A stretch of 64,000 bases of DNA from Streptomyces cathayae. GTDB taxonomy: Bacteria; Actinomycetota; Actinomycetes; Streptomycetales; Streptomycetaceae. The translations under genes and the position numbers were made by a program. The stretch lies in the NCBI RefSeq assembly GCF_029760955.1, contig NZ_CP121682.1, positions 5,518,001 to 5,582,000 of the forward strand, given 5' to 3'. Positions 18,074 to 26,986 of this stretch are shown here, piece after piece. Positions within the stretch are counted from its first letter, which is position 1. Each line of letters begins with the position of its first letter. Below the pieces are notes generated by a model. It was not told where the DNA came from and ran no database searches. It saw only the letters and a list, made by a program, of their open reading frames with translations.

Positions 18074-18113
18074 CTGAAATATTCAGCGGCATGGTTGTTT
18101 CAGGTTCTGAAAC
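18074..18113. promoter_or_regulatory. paired MarR operator candidates
   Basis: Two related dyads lie between the divergent genes: CTGAAATATTCAG (18074-18086) and GTTTCAGGTTCTGAAAC (18097-18113, perfect 7-base arms). Both use CTGAA/TTCAG half-sites, and their centres are 25 bases apart. A TTGACA at 18066-18071 could be a -35 box for the oxidoreductase, so binding here would block transcription. Confidence 0.7.
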
Positions 18114-18134
18114 ACCTCGAGGAGGCCCCACCCC

Positions 18135-19157
18135 ATGTCCGACACCCCCACGCTCCCCGCCACCGGCCGCGAGTGGCAGCTGCTCAGCCGGCCCGTCGGA
18201 TGGCCGAAGTCCGAGGACTTCGCCCTGGTCGAGACCGAGGTCCCGGCGCCCGGTCCGGGCCGGGTGCTGGTGCGGAACACGTACCTCTCCGTCGACCCGT
18301 ACATGCGGGGAAGGATGTCGGCCGCCAAGTCCTATGTGGCGCCCTACGAGCTGGGCAAGGCCATGCAGGGCGGCGCCGTCGGCGAGGTCGTCGCCTCGGA
18401 GGCCGAGGGGATCGCCGTCGGCGACCACGTCCTGCACTTCTTCGGCTGGCGCGAGTACGCCGTCGTGGCCGCGGAGAACGCCGTCAAGGTGGACCCCGAC
18501 GCCGCGCCGCTCCCGGCCTACCTGGGCGTGCTGGGGATGACCGGGCTCACCGCCTACGCGGGCCTGCTGCGCACCGCCGCCTTCAAGGAGGGCGACTCCG
18601 TCTTCGTCTCCGGCGCCGCGGGCGCCGTCGGCAGCCAGGTCGGGCAGATCGCGAAGCTCAAGGGCGCCTCCCGGGTCGTCGGCTCCGCCGGATCCGACGA
18701 GAAGGTCAAGCTCCTCGTCGAGGAGTACGGCTTCGACGCCGCCTTCAACTACCGGAACGGCCCCGTGAGCGAGCAGCTGCGCGCCGCCGCCCCGGACGGG
18801 ATCGACGTCTACTTCGACAACGTGGGCGGCGACCACCTGGAGGCGGCGATCGGATCGCTCGACCGGGGCGGCCGGATCGCGATCTGCGGAGCGATCTCCG
18901 TCTACAACAACACCGAGCCCGCGCCCGGTCCGAAGAACCTCGCCCGGCTCATCCAGACCCGCGGCCGCATCGAGGGCTTCCTGGTCAACGACCACTACGA
19001 CCTCCAGCCGCAGTTCGTCCAGGAGGTCGGGGCCTGGGTGCGCTCCGGCGAGCTCAAGTACCGGGAGACCGTCGTCGAGGGCATCGAGAACAACCTCGAG
19101 GCGTTCCTCGGGGTGCTGCGCGGCGACAACACCGGGAAGATGATCGTCAGGCTCTGA
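18135..19157 (+). CDS. NADP-dependent zinc-less MDR oxidoreductase (CurA type)
   Basis: This 340-residue medium-chain reductase lacks zinc ligands and matches the leukotriene B4 12-hydroxydehydrogenase/CurA family, which reduces alpha,beta-unsaturated ketones and aldehydes with NADPH. Visible motifs are SVDPYMRGRM, the family hallmark LGVLGMTGLTAYAGLL, the cofactor loop VSGAAGAVGSQVGQIAKLKG, and VYFDNVGG. The divergent MarR gene and its operators suggest induction by a toxic electrophile. The start ATG has GGAGG about 10 bases upstream. Confidence 0.93.
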   Translation: MSDTPTLPATGREWQLLSRPVGWPKSEDFALVETEVPAPGPGRVLVRNTYLSVDPYMRGRMSAAKSYVAPYELGKAMQGGAVGEVVASEAEGIAVGDHVLHFFGWREYAVVAAENAVKVDPDAAPLPAYLGVLGMTGLTAYAGLLRTAAFKEGDSVFVSGAAGAVGSQVGQIAKLKGASRVVGSAGSDEKVKLLVEEYGFDAAFNYRNGPVSEQLRAAAPDGIDVYFDNVGGDHLEAAIGSLDRGGRIAICGAISVYNNTEPAPGPKNLARLIQTRGRIEGFLVNDHYDLQPQFVQEVGAWVRSGELKYRETVVEGIENNLEAFLGVLRGDNTGKMIVRL

Positions 19158-19206
19158 CGGCGACCGGCCCGCGACACGCCGCCGACGGGGCACCTATAGT
19201 GCCCCC

Positions 19207-20031
19207 ATGCGCGATCTTGGGGCGGGATTCCGGTATCTCCTGAAGGGCCAGCGCTGGGTGGCCCGGCACGGCAGACAGTACGGCTTCGGACTGGTGCCGG
19301 GACTGATCACACTGGTGCTGTACGCGGCGGCACTGGTGGCGCTGGCCCTGTGGGGAGCCGGTTTCGTCGGCTGGGCGACACCGTTCGCCGACGACTGGTC
19401 GAGCCCCTGGCTCGGCCTGTTCCGCGGGTTCCTCACCGTGGTCCTGTTCGCGCTCGGACTGCTGCTGTCCGTCATCACCTTCACCGCGGTGACGCTCCTC
19501 ATCGGCCAGCCCTTCTACGAGAGCCTCTCCGAGAAGGTCGACCGGGACGTCTCGCCCGACGGCACCGCCCCCGAGTCCGGGCTGACGCTGGGGCGGGAGC
19601 TGTGGATCTCCGGCCGGGACAGCCTCCGTATCGTCGTACGCGCCCTTCTCTGGGCGGTGCTGCTCTTCGTCCTCGGGTTCATCCCCTTCCTCGGGCAGAC
19701 CGTCGTACCGGTGATCGGCTTCATGGTCACCGGGTTCTTCCTCACCGAGGAGCTGGCGGCGGTGGCCCTCCAGCGGCGCGAGGTCGAACTGCGGGAGCGG
19801 CTCGCCCTGCTGCGGGCCCGCAAGACCCTGGTCTGGGGCTTCGGGACACCGCTCGGGCTGGCCTTCCTCGTCCCGTTCGTCGCGGTGTTCCTGATGCCGG
19901 GCGCGGTCGCCGGTGCCACCCTCATGGCCCGGGACCTGCTCGGCGAGGAGACCGTCGAGGACGGCGCCACCGGCGAGGACGGCGCCACCGGCGAGGACGG
20001 CGCCGACGAGCCCGTGGCGCCCGCGCACTGA
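19207..20031 (+). CDS. EI24/CysZ-like membrane protein with acidic repeat tail
   Basis: This 274-residue integral membrane protein has about four to six hydrophobic segments (GFGLVPGLITLVLYAAALVA, TVVLFALGLLLSVITFTAV, ALLWAVLLFVLGFIPF, GFMVTGFFLTEEL) and the EI24 signature around GQPFYESLSEKVDR. CysZ homologues move sulfate, but the actinomycete proteins of this family are mostly uncharacterised. The C-terminus ends in three near-identical acidic GEDGAT repeats. A TATAGT sequence 10 bases before the ATG could be a promoter element or chance. It is a single gene, with a terminator at 20231. Confidence 0.8.
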   Translation: MRDLGAGFRYLLKGQRWVARHGRQYGFGLVPGLITLVLYAAALVALALWGAGFVGWATPFADDWSSPWLGLFRGFLTVVLFALGLLLSVITFTAVTLLIGQPFYESLSEKVDRDVSPDGTAPESGLTLGRELWISGRDSLRIVVRALLWAVLLFVLGFIPFLGQTVVPVIGFMVTGFFLTEELAAVALQRREVELRERLALLRARKTLVWGFGTPLGLAFLVPFVAVFLMPGAVAGATLMARDLLGEETVEDGATGEDGATGEDGADEPVAPAH

Positions 20032-20230
20032 GACCCTCGCCCACCGAAGCCGACGCCGAGCTGCTCAGCATGCTGTCAGGATCCGATACGAAGTGACCAC
20101 ATCGTGTCCCGTTGTGAAGGGTTCGCACGCATTTCGGTCTGAGTGCTCGATCATGGGCCGCCGGGTCACCGCGACGATTAACGTCTGATGCGGGGTATCA
20201 CCCGCCGGTCTGGGTAGTCCTCGTACGAGC

Positions 20231-20266
20231 AGCCCCGGTCCGGGACCCTGACCCCGGACCGGGGCT
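20231..20266. terminator. hairpin terminator between convergent genes
   Basis: AGCCCCGGTCCGGG and its exact complement flank an 8-base loop. It lies 25 bases before the end of the leftward epimerase gene and about 200 bases after the EI24-like gene, so it can serve both. The stretch 20032-20230 holds no gene I can support. Confidence 0.8.
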
Positions 20267-20291
20267 CACGTACGCCGCCCCGGGTCCGGGC

Positions 20292-21287
20292 CTACCGCAC
20301 GGAGAAGCCGTACACCGTCTCCGAGCGGAACACCTCGCCCGGCCGCAGGACCGTGCTCGGGAAGCCGGGCCGGTTCGGCGAGTCGGGGAAGTGCTGGGTC
20401 TCCAGTGCGACGCCGGCTCCGGGGGCGAAGGGCTCCCCGATGAGGTCGGCGGTGTAGAGCTGCATCCCGGGCTCGGTGGTCGCCACCGTCAGCACCCGCC
20501 CGGACGACGGGTCGTACAGCTCGGCGACCTCCACCGGCGCCGGCGTCACCCCCTTGTCGAGCACGAGATTGTGGTCGTACCCGGTGCCCGTCCTGCGCCC
20601 CTCGCGGAAGTCGAAACGGGTGCCGGTGACGTCCCGGAGTTCGCCGGTCGGTATCAGCTCCGCGTCGACCGGGGTGAACCGGGAGGCGGCGCACCGCAGT
20701 TCGTGTCCGGCCGCACCGCCGGCAGCGGCGCCGGAGCGGGGCTCGGAGCCGGTCAGGTTCCAGTACGAGTGGTTCGTCGGGTTCAGGACCGTCGGCGCGT
20801 CCGTGACCGCCTCGTACACGATCCCCAGCGCGCCCCGCTCGTCCAGCGTGCAGGTCACCGACATCTCCAGACGGCCCGGGAAGCCCTCTTCGCCGTCCGC
20901 GGAGACCCGGCCGAGACGCAGCCCGTGCGGTACGGGCGTCACGTCCCACACCCGCTTGTCGAAGCCCCGCTCACCGCCGTGCAGCGAGTTCGGCCCGTTG
21001 TTCGGGGCGAGCGTGTGGACACGTCCGTCCAGCGGGAAGCGGGCACCCGCGATCCGGTTGGCGTAGCGCCCGATCAGGGCGCCCAAGTAGGGCTCCGGAC
21101 GGGCGACATAGCCGTCCAGGCCGGAGAAGCCCAGCACCACGTTCCCGGGCCGCCCCTCCCGGTCCGGCACCTCCACGGTCTGCACGATCCCGCCGTACGA
21201 CAGCATCCGCACCCGGGTGCCGGCCCGTTCCAGGGTCCAGCGGTGCACCGGGGTGCCGTCGGAAAGTGTGCCGAAGAGTTCGTTCAT
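20292..21287 (-). CDS. galM: aldose 1-epimerase (GalM), cytoplasmic
   Basis: This 331-residue enzyme is a second galactose mutarotase-type protein. It shares RYANRIAGARF, NNGPNSLHGG, HSYWNL and LETQHFPDSPNRPGFPSTVLRPG with the exported paralogue at 7730 but starts directly at MNELFGTLSDGTPVH with no signal peptide, so it acts in the cytoplasm. The pair may therefore equilibrate sugar anomers on both sides of the membrane. It is followed on the same strand by nothing close; upstream lies an SGNH lipoprotein 15 bases away, probably co-transcribed. Confidence 0.92.
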   Translation of the reverse strand: MNELFGTLSDGTPVHRWTLERAGTRVRMLSYGGIVQTVEVPDREGRPGNVVLGFSGLDGYVARPEPYLGALIGRYANRIAGARFPLDGRVHTLAPNNGPNSLHGGERGFDKRVWDVTPVPHGLRLGRVSADGEEGFPGRLEMSVTCTLDERGALGIVYEAVTDAPTVLNPTNHSYWNLTGSEPRSGAAAGGAAGHELRCAASRFTPVDAELIPTGELRDVTGTRFDFREGRRTGTGYDHNLVLDKGVTPAPVEVAELYDPSSGRVLTVATTEPGMQLYTADLIGEPFAPGAGVALETQHFPDSPNRPGFPSTVLRPGEVFRSETVYGFSVR

Positions 21288-21302
21288 GTGCGGAACGATA
21301 AG

Positions 21303-22238
21303 TCACGGCTGCTTCGCTGTGACCGTGCGGTAGGCGATCTCCGCCAGTCTGGCCTGACCGTCGACGCTCGGGTGGAACCAGTCCCAGCGGCTCAACTGCG
21401 CGGTGCCGAACTCGTACGCGTACACCGCGCCGCCGTCGAACCGGCACCGGAGGTCCTCGGCGCAGACCTCCTCCAGCACCTTGTTGTACTCCTCCACCCG
21501 GCTTCGCACCGTCTCGCGCCGCTCCGTCGCCGCCGCGTCCAGCACATCCGGATCCGCCAGCATCGACGGGCAGATGCCGAGCTTCCACACCTGCTTGCCC
21601 AGCTCGTTGGTCCGGCCCTGCGACCACAGCCGCTTGAGGTCCGGCACGCTCGCCACGTACACCTGGGCCTTGGGCAGCGCCTTGCGCAGGGTGTGCATCG
21701 CGTCCTCGAAGTCCGCGCGGAAGTCGGCCACCGGCGTCATCGCCGACGTCGTCGCGCGGCAGGCGTCGTTGGCCCCGGCCATCACCGCCACCAGTTGCGG
21801 ATCGCGCCGCACCGCCCGATCCATCTGACCGGGCAGATCCGCCATCCGCGCCCCGGTGACCGCGTAGTTCCAGCTCCGCTCGGCCGCCCCGGCCGGCCCC
21901 AGCAGCCGCACCGCGAGACTGTCGACCTGCTCACTGCTGCCCGTGGCCCACGACACCTCGGGACAGTCCGCCAGCACCGCGCACGCGTCGAAGCCGCGGG
22001 TGATGGAGTCGCCCACGGCGACCACGGAGGTGGGACTGGTGTCCCAGACGGGGGTGGGCGACGGGGACGGCGCGGCCTTCTTCGCCGGGCCGGCGGACGG
22101 AGCGGACGCGTCACCGCCGACGGCGTCGCAGCCGGCGACACCCAGCACGGCGACCCCCAACGCGGCCGCCGCCACCGCGAGCCCGGCCCGCGAGCGGCCG
22201 CCCCGCCCGCGCCGCGCCCGCCGTGTCCCCTGCTCCAT
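21303..22238 (-). CDS. SGNH/GDSL-type esterase, lipoprotein
   Basis: This 311-residue predicted lipoprotein (lipobox LGVAGCD after a basic N-terminus) has the SGNH blocks: VVAVGDSITRG (nucleophile Ser), a Gly in block II, GANDAC (Asn block), and DWFHPSVDG (catalytic Asp-x-x-His). Such enzymes hydrolyse acyl or acetyl esters, including those on cell-wall sugars. The ATG at 22238 is the start, with GGGGAGG 7 bases upstream; longer versions lack a ribosome site. A low-complexity Ala/Pro linker separates the lipid anchor from the hydrolase domain. It is 15 bases upstream of galM. Confidence 0.88.
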   Translation of the reverse strand: MEQGTRRARRGRGGRSRAGLAVAAAALGVAVLGVAGCDAVGGDASAPSAGPAKKAAPSPSPTPVWDTSPTSVVAVGDSITRGFDACAVLADCPEVSWATGSSEQVDSLAVRLLGPAGAAERSWNYAVTGARMADLPGQMDRAVRRDPQLVAVMAGANDACRATTSAMTPVADFRADFEDAMHTLRKALPKAQVYVASVPDLKRLWSQGRTNELGKQVWKLGICPSMLADPDVLDAAATERRETVRSRVEEYNKVLEEVCAEDLRCRFDGGAVYAYEFGTAQLSRWDWFHPSVDGQARLAEIAYRTVTAKQP

Positions 22239-22534
22239 CCCGCCGCCTCCCCACGCATCACGGTCACCGTCCCCCATGCATAACAACGCACGGGAGTTCC
22301 CGCTCGCTCGAACGGACCGGCTCGCACCATCCGGGGCCGCATACGGCCATCCGGGACCGGCACACCGGGAAGCTGTCGTCCTGCCGGGTGAATGACGGAA
22401 GTTTCCGGGCACCAGGACGGACGGTACGTCACACTCCATCCCTCACCACACGGTAGCCTCGCCATCAACGTGGCTCGCCCGGCCACCCGCTGATCGGCCC
22501 GTTCCGTCCTGTCCCGCTCTGCCCGGAGGTTCCG

Positions 22535-23029
22535 GTGACGACACGTGGAGTCCTGTACGTGCACTCCGCGCCGCGCGCGCTGTGCCCACACGTCGAGTGG
22601 GCCGTCGCGGGGGTGCTCGGCGTGCGCGTCAGCCTGGACTGGACCCGCCAGCCCGCCGCGCCGGGCACCTGGCGCTCGGAGTTCTCCTGGAAGGGCCAGG
22701 TCGGCACCGCCTCCAAACTCGCCTCCGCGCTGCGCGGCTGGCAGCTGCTGCGCTTCGAGGTCACCTCGGAGCCCTGCCCCACCGCCGAGGGCGAGCGCTA
22801 CAGCTGCACCCCCGACCTCGGCATCTTCCACGCCGTCACCGGCATGCACGGCGACATCATGATCCCCGAGGACCGGCTGCGCGCCGCCCTGGTCCGCTCC
22901 CAGCAGGGCGAGACCGACCTGGAGGCGGAGATCGCCAAGCTCCTCGGCAAGCCCTGGGACGACGAACTGGAACCCTTCCGCTACGCAGGCGAGGGCGCCC
23001 CGGTCCGCTGGCTCCACCAGGTGGTCTGA
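22535..23029 (+). CDS. DUF3145 family protein
   Basis: This 164-residue protein is the actinobacterial DUF3145 family, marked by VLYVHSAPRALCPHVEWA, LDWTRQP, CTPDLGIFHA and the C-terminal FRYAGEGAPVRWL. Function is unknown. It starts at a GTG with GGAGG 6 bases upstream and converges on fabF. Its presence beside fab genes is, to my recollection, conserved in Streptomyces, but nothing in the sequence shows a link to lipid synthesis. Confidence 0.92.
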   Translation: MTTRGVLYVHSAPRALCPHVEWAVAGVLGVRVSLDWTRQPAAPGTWRSEFSWKGQVGTASKLASALRGWQLLRFEVTSEPCPTAEGERYSCTPDLGIFHAVTGMHGDIMIPEDRLRAALVRSQQGETDLEAEIAKLLGKPWDDELEPFRYAGEGAPVRWLHQVV

Positions 23030-23059
23030 ACAGGTGTTTTGAAAAAACCCGTTACTGCA

Positions 23060-23148
23060 GCGCCCCGTCAGGGGCGCGGAGCTGTGCTGATATGCGGCTC
23101 CGCCGCGTGGGCGCGACCCACCACATCCGACCCGCACACGGCACACAA
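23060..23148. repeat. Streptomyces-type dispersed intergenic repeat
   Basis: The segment has a hairpin GCGCCCC-GTCA-GGGGCGC (23060-23077), then a second hairpin GCGGC-TCC-GCCGC (23094-23106), followed by a run ending in GCGCGACC and a CA-rich stretch. I recognise this arrangement from memory as a repeat scattered between genes in many Streptomyces genomes. It lies between convergent genes and may contribute to termination. Confidence 0.7.
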
Positions 23149-23158
23149 CCAAAGACCG

Positions 23159-23203
23159 ACGGCGATGGCCCGAACCCTTTTTCAGGGTCCGGGCCATCGC
23201 CGT
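23159..23203. terminator. strong hairpin terminator after fabF
   Basis: Arms of 14 exact bases (23159-23172 and 23190-23203) continue inward with ACCCT/AGGGT around a T-rich loop after one mismatch. It lies 15 bases beyond the fabF stop codon and between convergent transcripts. Confidence 0.85.
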
Positions 23204-23217
23204 TCACGGTAGAGGAA

Positions 23218-24489
23218 TCACACCGACCGGAACGCCAGCACCACGTTGTGCCCACCGAACCCGAACGAGTCGTTCAGCGCGGCGATCCGCCCCTCGGCGG
23301 GCAGCTTGCGCGCCTCGCCCCGGACGATGTCCGCCGCCGCCTCGGCCTCCGGGTCGATGGTGTCGACGTTGATGGTCGGCGGAGCCACCCGGTGGTACAG
23401 CGCGAGCACCGCCGCCACCGACTCCACACCGCCGGCGCCACCGAGCAGGTGCCCGGTCATCGACTTGGTCGCGGAGACCGCCATGTGGTCGACGTCGTCG
23501 CCGAAGACCTTGCGCAGCGCCTTCAACTCGGCGACGTCACCGGCCGGGGTCGAGGTGGCGTGCGCGTTGACGTGCACGATCTCGGCCGGGTCCAGGTCCG
23601 TGGCGTCCAGCAGGTTCTGCAGGGCGTGCGAGATGCCGCGGCCCTCCGGCTCCGGCTGCACGATGTCGTGGCCGTCGGCCGAGATGCCCTGGCCGACCGC
23701 CTCCGCGTAGACGCGGGCGCCGCGCGCGGCGGCGTGCTCGGCGGACTCCAGGACGACGACGCCCGCGCCCTCACCGAGGACGAAACCGTCCCGGGCGACG
23801 TCGTAGGGGCGCGAGGCGCCCTCGGGGTCGTCGTTGTTCTTGGACATCGCCATCATGTTGCCGAACGCGGCGATGGGCAGCGGGTGGATCGCCGCCTCGG
23901 TGCCCCCCGCGACGACGACGTCGGCGCGGCCGGAGCGGATCATCTCGATGGCGTAGCCGATGGCCTCCGCGCCCGAGGCGCACGCCGAGACGGGGGTGTG
24001 CACACCCGCCTGGGCGCCCACGAGCAGGCCCACGTTGGCCGACGGGCCGTTCGGCATCAGCATGGGGACGGTGTGCGGGGAGACGCGGCGGACGCCCTTC
24101 TCCTTCAGCACGTCGTACTGGTCCAGCAGGGTCGTCACGCCGCCGATGCCGGAGGCGATGACCGTGCCGAGCCGCTCCGGGGCGATGCTCGGGTCCTCAC
24201 CCGCCCTGCCCTCGAAGCCGGCGTCGGCCCACGCCTCCTTGGCCGCCACCAGCGCGAACTGCGCCGAGCGGTCCAGGCGGCGGGCCTGCGGACGGGGAAT
24301 GGTCTCGGTGGGCTCCACAGCCACGGGGGCCGCGATACGGACCGCCTGGTCGGCGGCCCAGTCCTGCTCCAGGGGCTTGACCCCGGAACGGCCGGCGAGC
24401 AGGCCCTCCCAGGTAGAGGCCACGTCGCCACCCAGCGGTGTGGTTGCGCCGATACCGGTGACGACCACGGTGCGATTGGTCGAGCTCAT
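23218..24489 (-). CDS. fabF: 3-oxoacyl-ACP synthase II (FabF)
   Basis: This 423-residue condensing enzyme elongates acyl-ACP with malonyl-ACP in type II fatty acid synthesis. The catalytic triad is clear: Cys170 in VSACASGAEAI, His310 in VNAHATSTP and His347 in KSMTGHLLGGAG, with the conserved Lys342. The C-terminal FGFGGHN loop is also present. It is the last gene of the fabD-fabH-acpP-fabF operon, 112 bases after acpP. Length and motifs are those of an ordinary housekeeping KAS II rather than a polyketide ketosynthase. Confidence 0.97.
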   Translation of the reverse strand: MSSTNRTVVVTGIGATTPLGGDVASTWEGLLAGRSGVKPLEQDWAADQAVRIAAPVAVEPTETIPRPQARRLDRSAQFALVAAKEAWADAGFEGRAGEDPSIAPERLGTVIASGIGGVTTLLDQYDVLKEKGVRRVSPHTVPMLMPNGPSANVGLLVGAQAGVHTPVSACASGAEAIGYAIEMIRSGRADVVVAGGTEAAIHPLPIAAFGNMMAMSKNNDDPEGASRPYDVARDGFVLGEGAGVVVLESAEHAAARGARVYAEAVGQGISADGHDIVQPEPEGRGISHALQNLLDATDLDPAEIVHVNAHATSTPAGDVAELKALRKVFGDDVDHMAVSATKSMTGHLLGGAGGVESVAAVLALYHRVAPPTINVDTIDPEAEAAADIVRGEARKLPAEGRIAALNDSFGFGGHNVVLAFRSV

Positions 24490-24601
24490 CGGAATTCTTT
24501 CTCCAACGGATTACGAGGATTCGTACGGCGCCACCGCCGGGTGGCGGGGCCGGGGCCCCGGCCCCCGGGCCTCCCTCGGGATCAGGAAGGCCCGGCAGTG
24601 C

Positions 24602-24850
24602 TCAGGCCTGGTGCTTGAGGATGTACTCGGTCGCGTCGCCGACGGTCTTGAGGTTCTTGACGTCGTCGTCCGGGATCTTGACGTCGAAGCGCTCTTCGGC
24701 GGCGACGACGACCTCGACCATGGACAGCGAGTCGACGTCCAGGTCGTCGGTGAAGGACTTGTCCAGCTGGACGTCCTCAACCGGGATGCCGGCGATCTCG
24801 TTCACGATCTCCGCGAGACCGGCGACGATCTCTTCCTGAGTGGCGGCCAT
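24602..24850 (-). CDS. acpP: acyl carrier protein
   Basis: This 82-residue acidic carrier protein has the phosphopantetheine site DLDVDSLSMVE with Ser41, and the usual helix pattern ending in ATEYILKHQA. I use the ATG at 24850 because GAAGGAG lies 7 bases upstream; a longer reading would add a non-homologous basic leader. It carries growing acyl chains for FabD, FabH and FabF, between whose genes it lies, and is the housekeeping fatty acid ACP. Confidence 0.97.
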   Translation of the reverse strand: MAATQEEIVAGLAEIVNEIAGIPVEDVQLDKSFTDDLDVDSLSMVEVVVAAEERFDVKIPDDDVKNLKTVGDATEYILKHQA

Positions 24851-24952
24851 GATGGCGCTCCTTCGCTGTGATTCCAGAGGGTGTGGCGCCCGCCGCGTCA
24901 ACGGCGGGTACTGCGGTACCCGCGCCGGACCCGATGATCCGGCACGGAGTGC

Positions 24953-25954
24953 CTAGGGGAGGGTAACGACCGTAGCGGCGTAGACGAGACCCGCCCCGAA
25001 GCCGATGACGAGCGCGGTGTCGCCGCTCTTCGCCTCGCCGGTCGCCAGAAGCCGCTCCATCGCGAGCGGAATCGAGGCGGCCGAGGTGTTGCCGGTGGTG
25101 CGGATGTCACGGGCGACCGTGACGTGCTCCGGCAGTTTCAGGGTCTTCACCATCGAGTCGATGATCCGCACATTGGCCTGGTGCGGGATGAAGACGTCCA
25201 GATCGTCCGGCGAAAGCCCGGAGGCCTCCAGCGCCTCCTTGGCGACCTTCGCCATCTCGAACACGGCCCAGCGGAACACCGCCTGGCCTTCCTGCGTGAT
25301 CGCGGGGAACTTCTCGACCTCGCCGTCGCGGTAGTCCGTCCACGGCACGGTCTGCTTGATGACCTCGGACTTGTCGCCCTCCGAGCCCCACACCGTCGGG
25401 CCGATCGCGGGCTCCTGGGACGGGCCGACGACGACCGCGCCCGCACCATCACCGAACAGGAAGGCGGTGGCCCGGTCCTCCAGATCGGTCAGATCGCTCA
25501 GCCGCTCCACGCCGATGACCAGCACGTACTCGGCGGAGCCCTCCACGACCATGCCCTTGGCCAGCGTCAGGCCGTAACCGAAGCCCGCGCAGCCCGCCGA
25601 GATGTCGAAGGCGGCGGCCCTGCCCGTGCCCAGCTTGTCGGCGATCTCGGTCGCGACGGCCGGTGTCTGCTGGAAGTGCGACACCGTCGACACGACCACG
25701 GCGCCGATCTGCGAGGCGTCGATACCCGCGTCCGCGAGCGCCTTCCCGGACGCCGCGACCGACATCGCCGCGACCGTCTCCTCCGGCGAGGCCCAGTGCC
25801 GCGTCTCGATGCCGGAACGCGAACGGATCCACTCGTCGGACGAGTCGATCGTCTCGAGGATCACCTCGTTCGGCACGACCCGGGTGGGCCGGTAGCCGCC
25901 CACACCCAGGATGCGCGCGTACGGGGCGCCCTTACCGGGCTTGATCTTCGCCAT
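24953..25954 (-). CDS. fabH: 3-oxoacyl-ACP synthase III (FabH)
   Basis: This 333-residue enzyme starts fatty acid synthesis by condensing an acyl-CoA primer with malonyl-ACP; Streptomyces FabH accepts branched primers. The catalytic residues are Cys122 (ISAGCAGFGYGL), His258 (IPHQANVRI) and Asn289 (TTGNTSAASIP). It is 102 bases upstream of acpP and 21 bases downstream of fabD in the same operon. There is nothing unusual in its length or motifs. Confidence 0.97.
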   Translation of the reverse strand: MAKIKPGKGAPYARILGVGGYRPTRVVPNEVILETIDSSDEWIRSRSGIETRHWASPEETVAAMSVAASGKALADAGIDASQIGAVVVSTVSHFQQTPAVATEIADKLGTGRAAAFDISAGCAGFGYGLTLAKGMVVEGSAEYVLVIGVERLSDLTDLEDRATAFLFGDGAGAVVVGPSQEPAIGPTVWGSEGDKSEVIKQTVPWTDYRDGEVEKFPAITQEGQAVFRWAVFEMAKVAKEALEASGLSPDDLDVFIPHQANVRIIDSMVKTLKLPEHVTVARDIRTTGNTSAASIPLAMERLLATGEAKSGDTALVIGFGAGLVYAATVVTLP

Positions 25955-25976
25955 GCGGAATCTGCTCCTAAGGGCG

Positions 25977-26903
25977 TCAGGCGTGCTCTGCGACGAGCTC
26001 GCGGGCGGCGTCGAGGTCTGCGGGGGTCTTCAGCGCCAGCGTTTTGACGCCGGGCAGCGAACGCTTGGCGAGACCGGTCAGGGTCCCTCCGGGGCACACC
26101 TCGATCAGCGCGGTCACCCCGAGCTCCTTGAACGTCTCCATGCACAGGTCCCAGCGGACCGGGTTCGCGACCTGGCCGACCAGGCGCTGAAGCACCTCGG
26201 TGCCGGTCGCGACCGTCGCGCCGTCCTTGTTCGACACGTAGGTGACCTTCGGGTCGCCCGGAGCCAGGTCCTCGGCGGCCTTGGCCAGCACCTCGACCGC
26301 GGGACCCATGTGGTGCGTGTGGAAGGCACCGGCGACCTTGAGCGGGACGACCCGGCGCACACCCTCGGGCTTGTCCGCCTCCAGCGCGGCCAGCTGCTCC
26401 TTGGTGCCGGCCGCCACGATCTGGCCCGCGCCGTTGATGTTCGCCGGGGTCAGCCCCAGCTTCTCCAGGTGCGCCACGGTGACGTCCGGGTCGCCGCCGA
26501 GCAGCGCCGCCATACCGGTCTCGGTGATCGCGGCGGCGTCGGCCATGGCCAGACCCCGCCTGCGGACCAGGCGCAGCGCGGCGGAGTCGTCGAGGACACC
26601 CGCGAACGCGGCGGCGGTGATCTCACCGACACTGTGGCCGGCCACCGCGCCGGGCGCGAGGTCCGCGATGTCACCGAGTGCCGAGGCGGACAGCAGCCCG
26701 GCCGCGACCAGCAACGGCTGGGCGACGGCCGTGTCGCGGATGGCGTCCGCGTCGGCCTCGGTGCCGTAGTGGGCGAGGTCGAGTCCGATGGCCTCGGACC
26801 AGGCGGCGACGCGGTCCGCGGCACCGGGCAGGTCGAGCCATTCGGTCAGGAAGCCGGGCGTCTGAGCGCCCTGGCCGGGAGCGACGAGTACGAGCACTCT
26901 CAC
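25977..26903 (-). CDS. fabD: malonyl-CoA:ACP transacylase (FabD)
   Basis: This 308-residue transacylase loads malonyl units onto ACP. It shows the oxyanion motif LVAPGQGAQ, the nucleophile Ser91 in GHSVGE, and the His-containing motif GAFHTHHM near residues 192-199. In Streptomyces the same FabD also feeds polyketide synthases. The first codon is GTG at 26903, with a GA-rich upstream region; a GTG two codons on is an alternative. It is the first gene of the fab operon and lies 83 bases after the fasR gene, whose product is known to activate this promoter. Confidence 0.96.
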   Translation of the reverse strand: MRVLVLVAPGQGAQTPGFLTEWLDLPGAADRVAAWSEAIGLDLAHYGTEADADAIRDTAVAQPLLVAAGLLSASALGDIADLAPGAVAGHSVGEITAAAFAGVLDDSAALRLVRRRGLAMADAAAITETGMAALLGGDPDVTVAHLEKLGLTPANINGAGQIVAAGTKEQLAALEADKPEGVRRVVPLKVAGAFHTHHMGPAVEVLAKAAEDLAPGDPKVTYVSNKDGATVATGTEVLQRLVGQVANPVRWDLCMETFKELGVTALIEVCPGGTLTGLAKRSLPGVKTLALKTPADLDAARELVAEHA

Positions 26904-26986
26904 ACTCTCTCTTGACGACGGCCGAAGCCGCCCGTGAGGACAGGGACGAAGAACACGAGGGGGTTTTGTGGAACCCCGACAAGAGA

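Noticed and set aside
23060..23148. Double hairpin as a riboswitch or small RNA gene
   Set aside because: It lies downstream of a gene end, matches a common intergenic repeat and has no adjacent regulated start codon.
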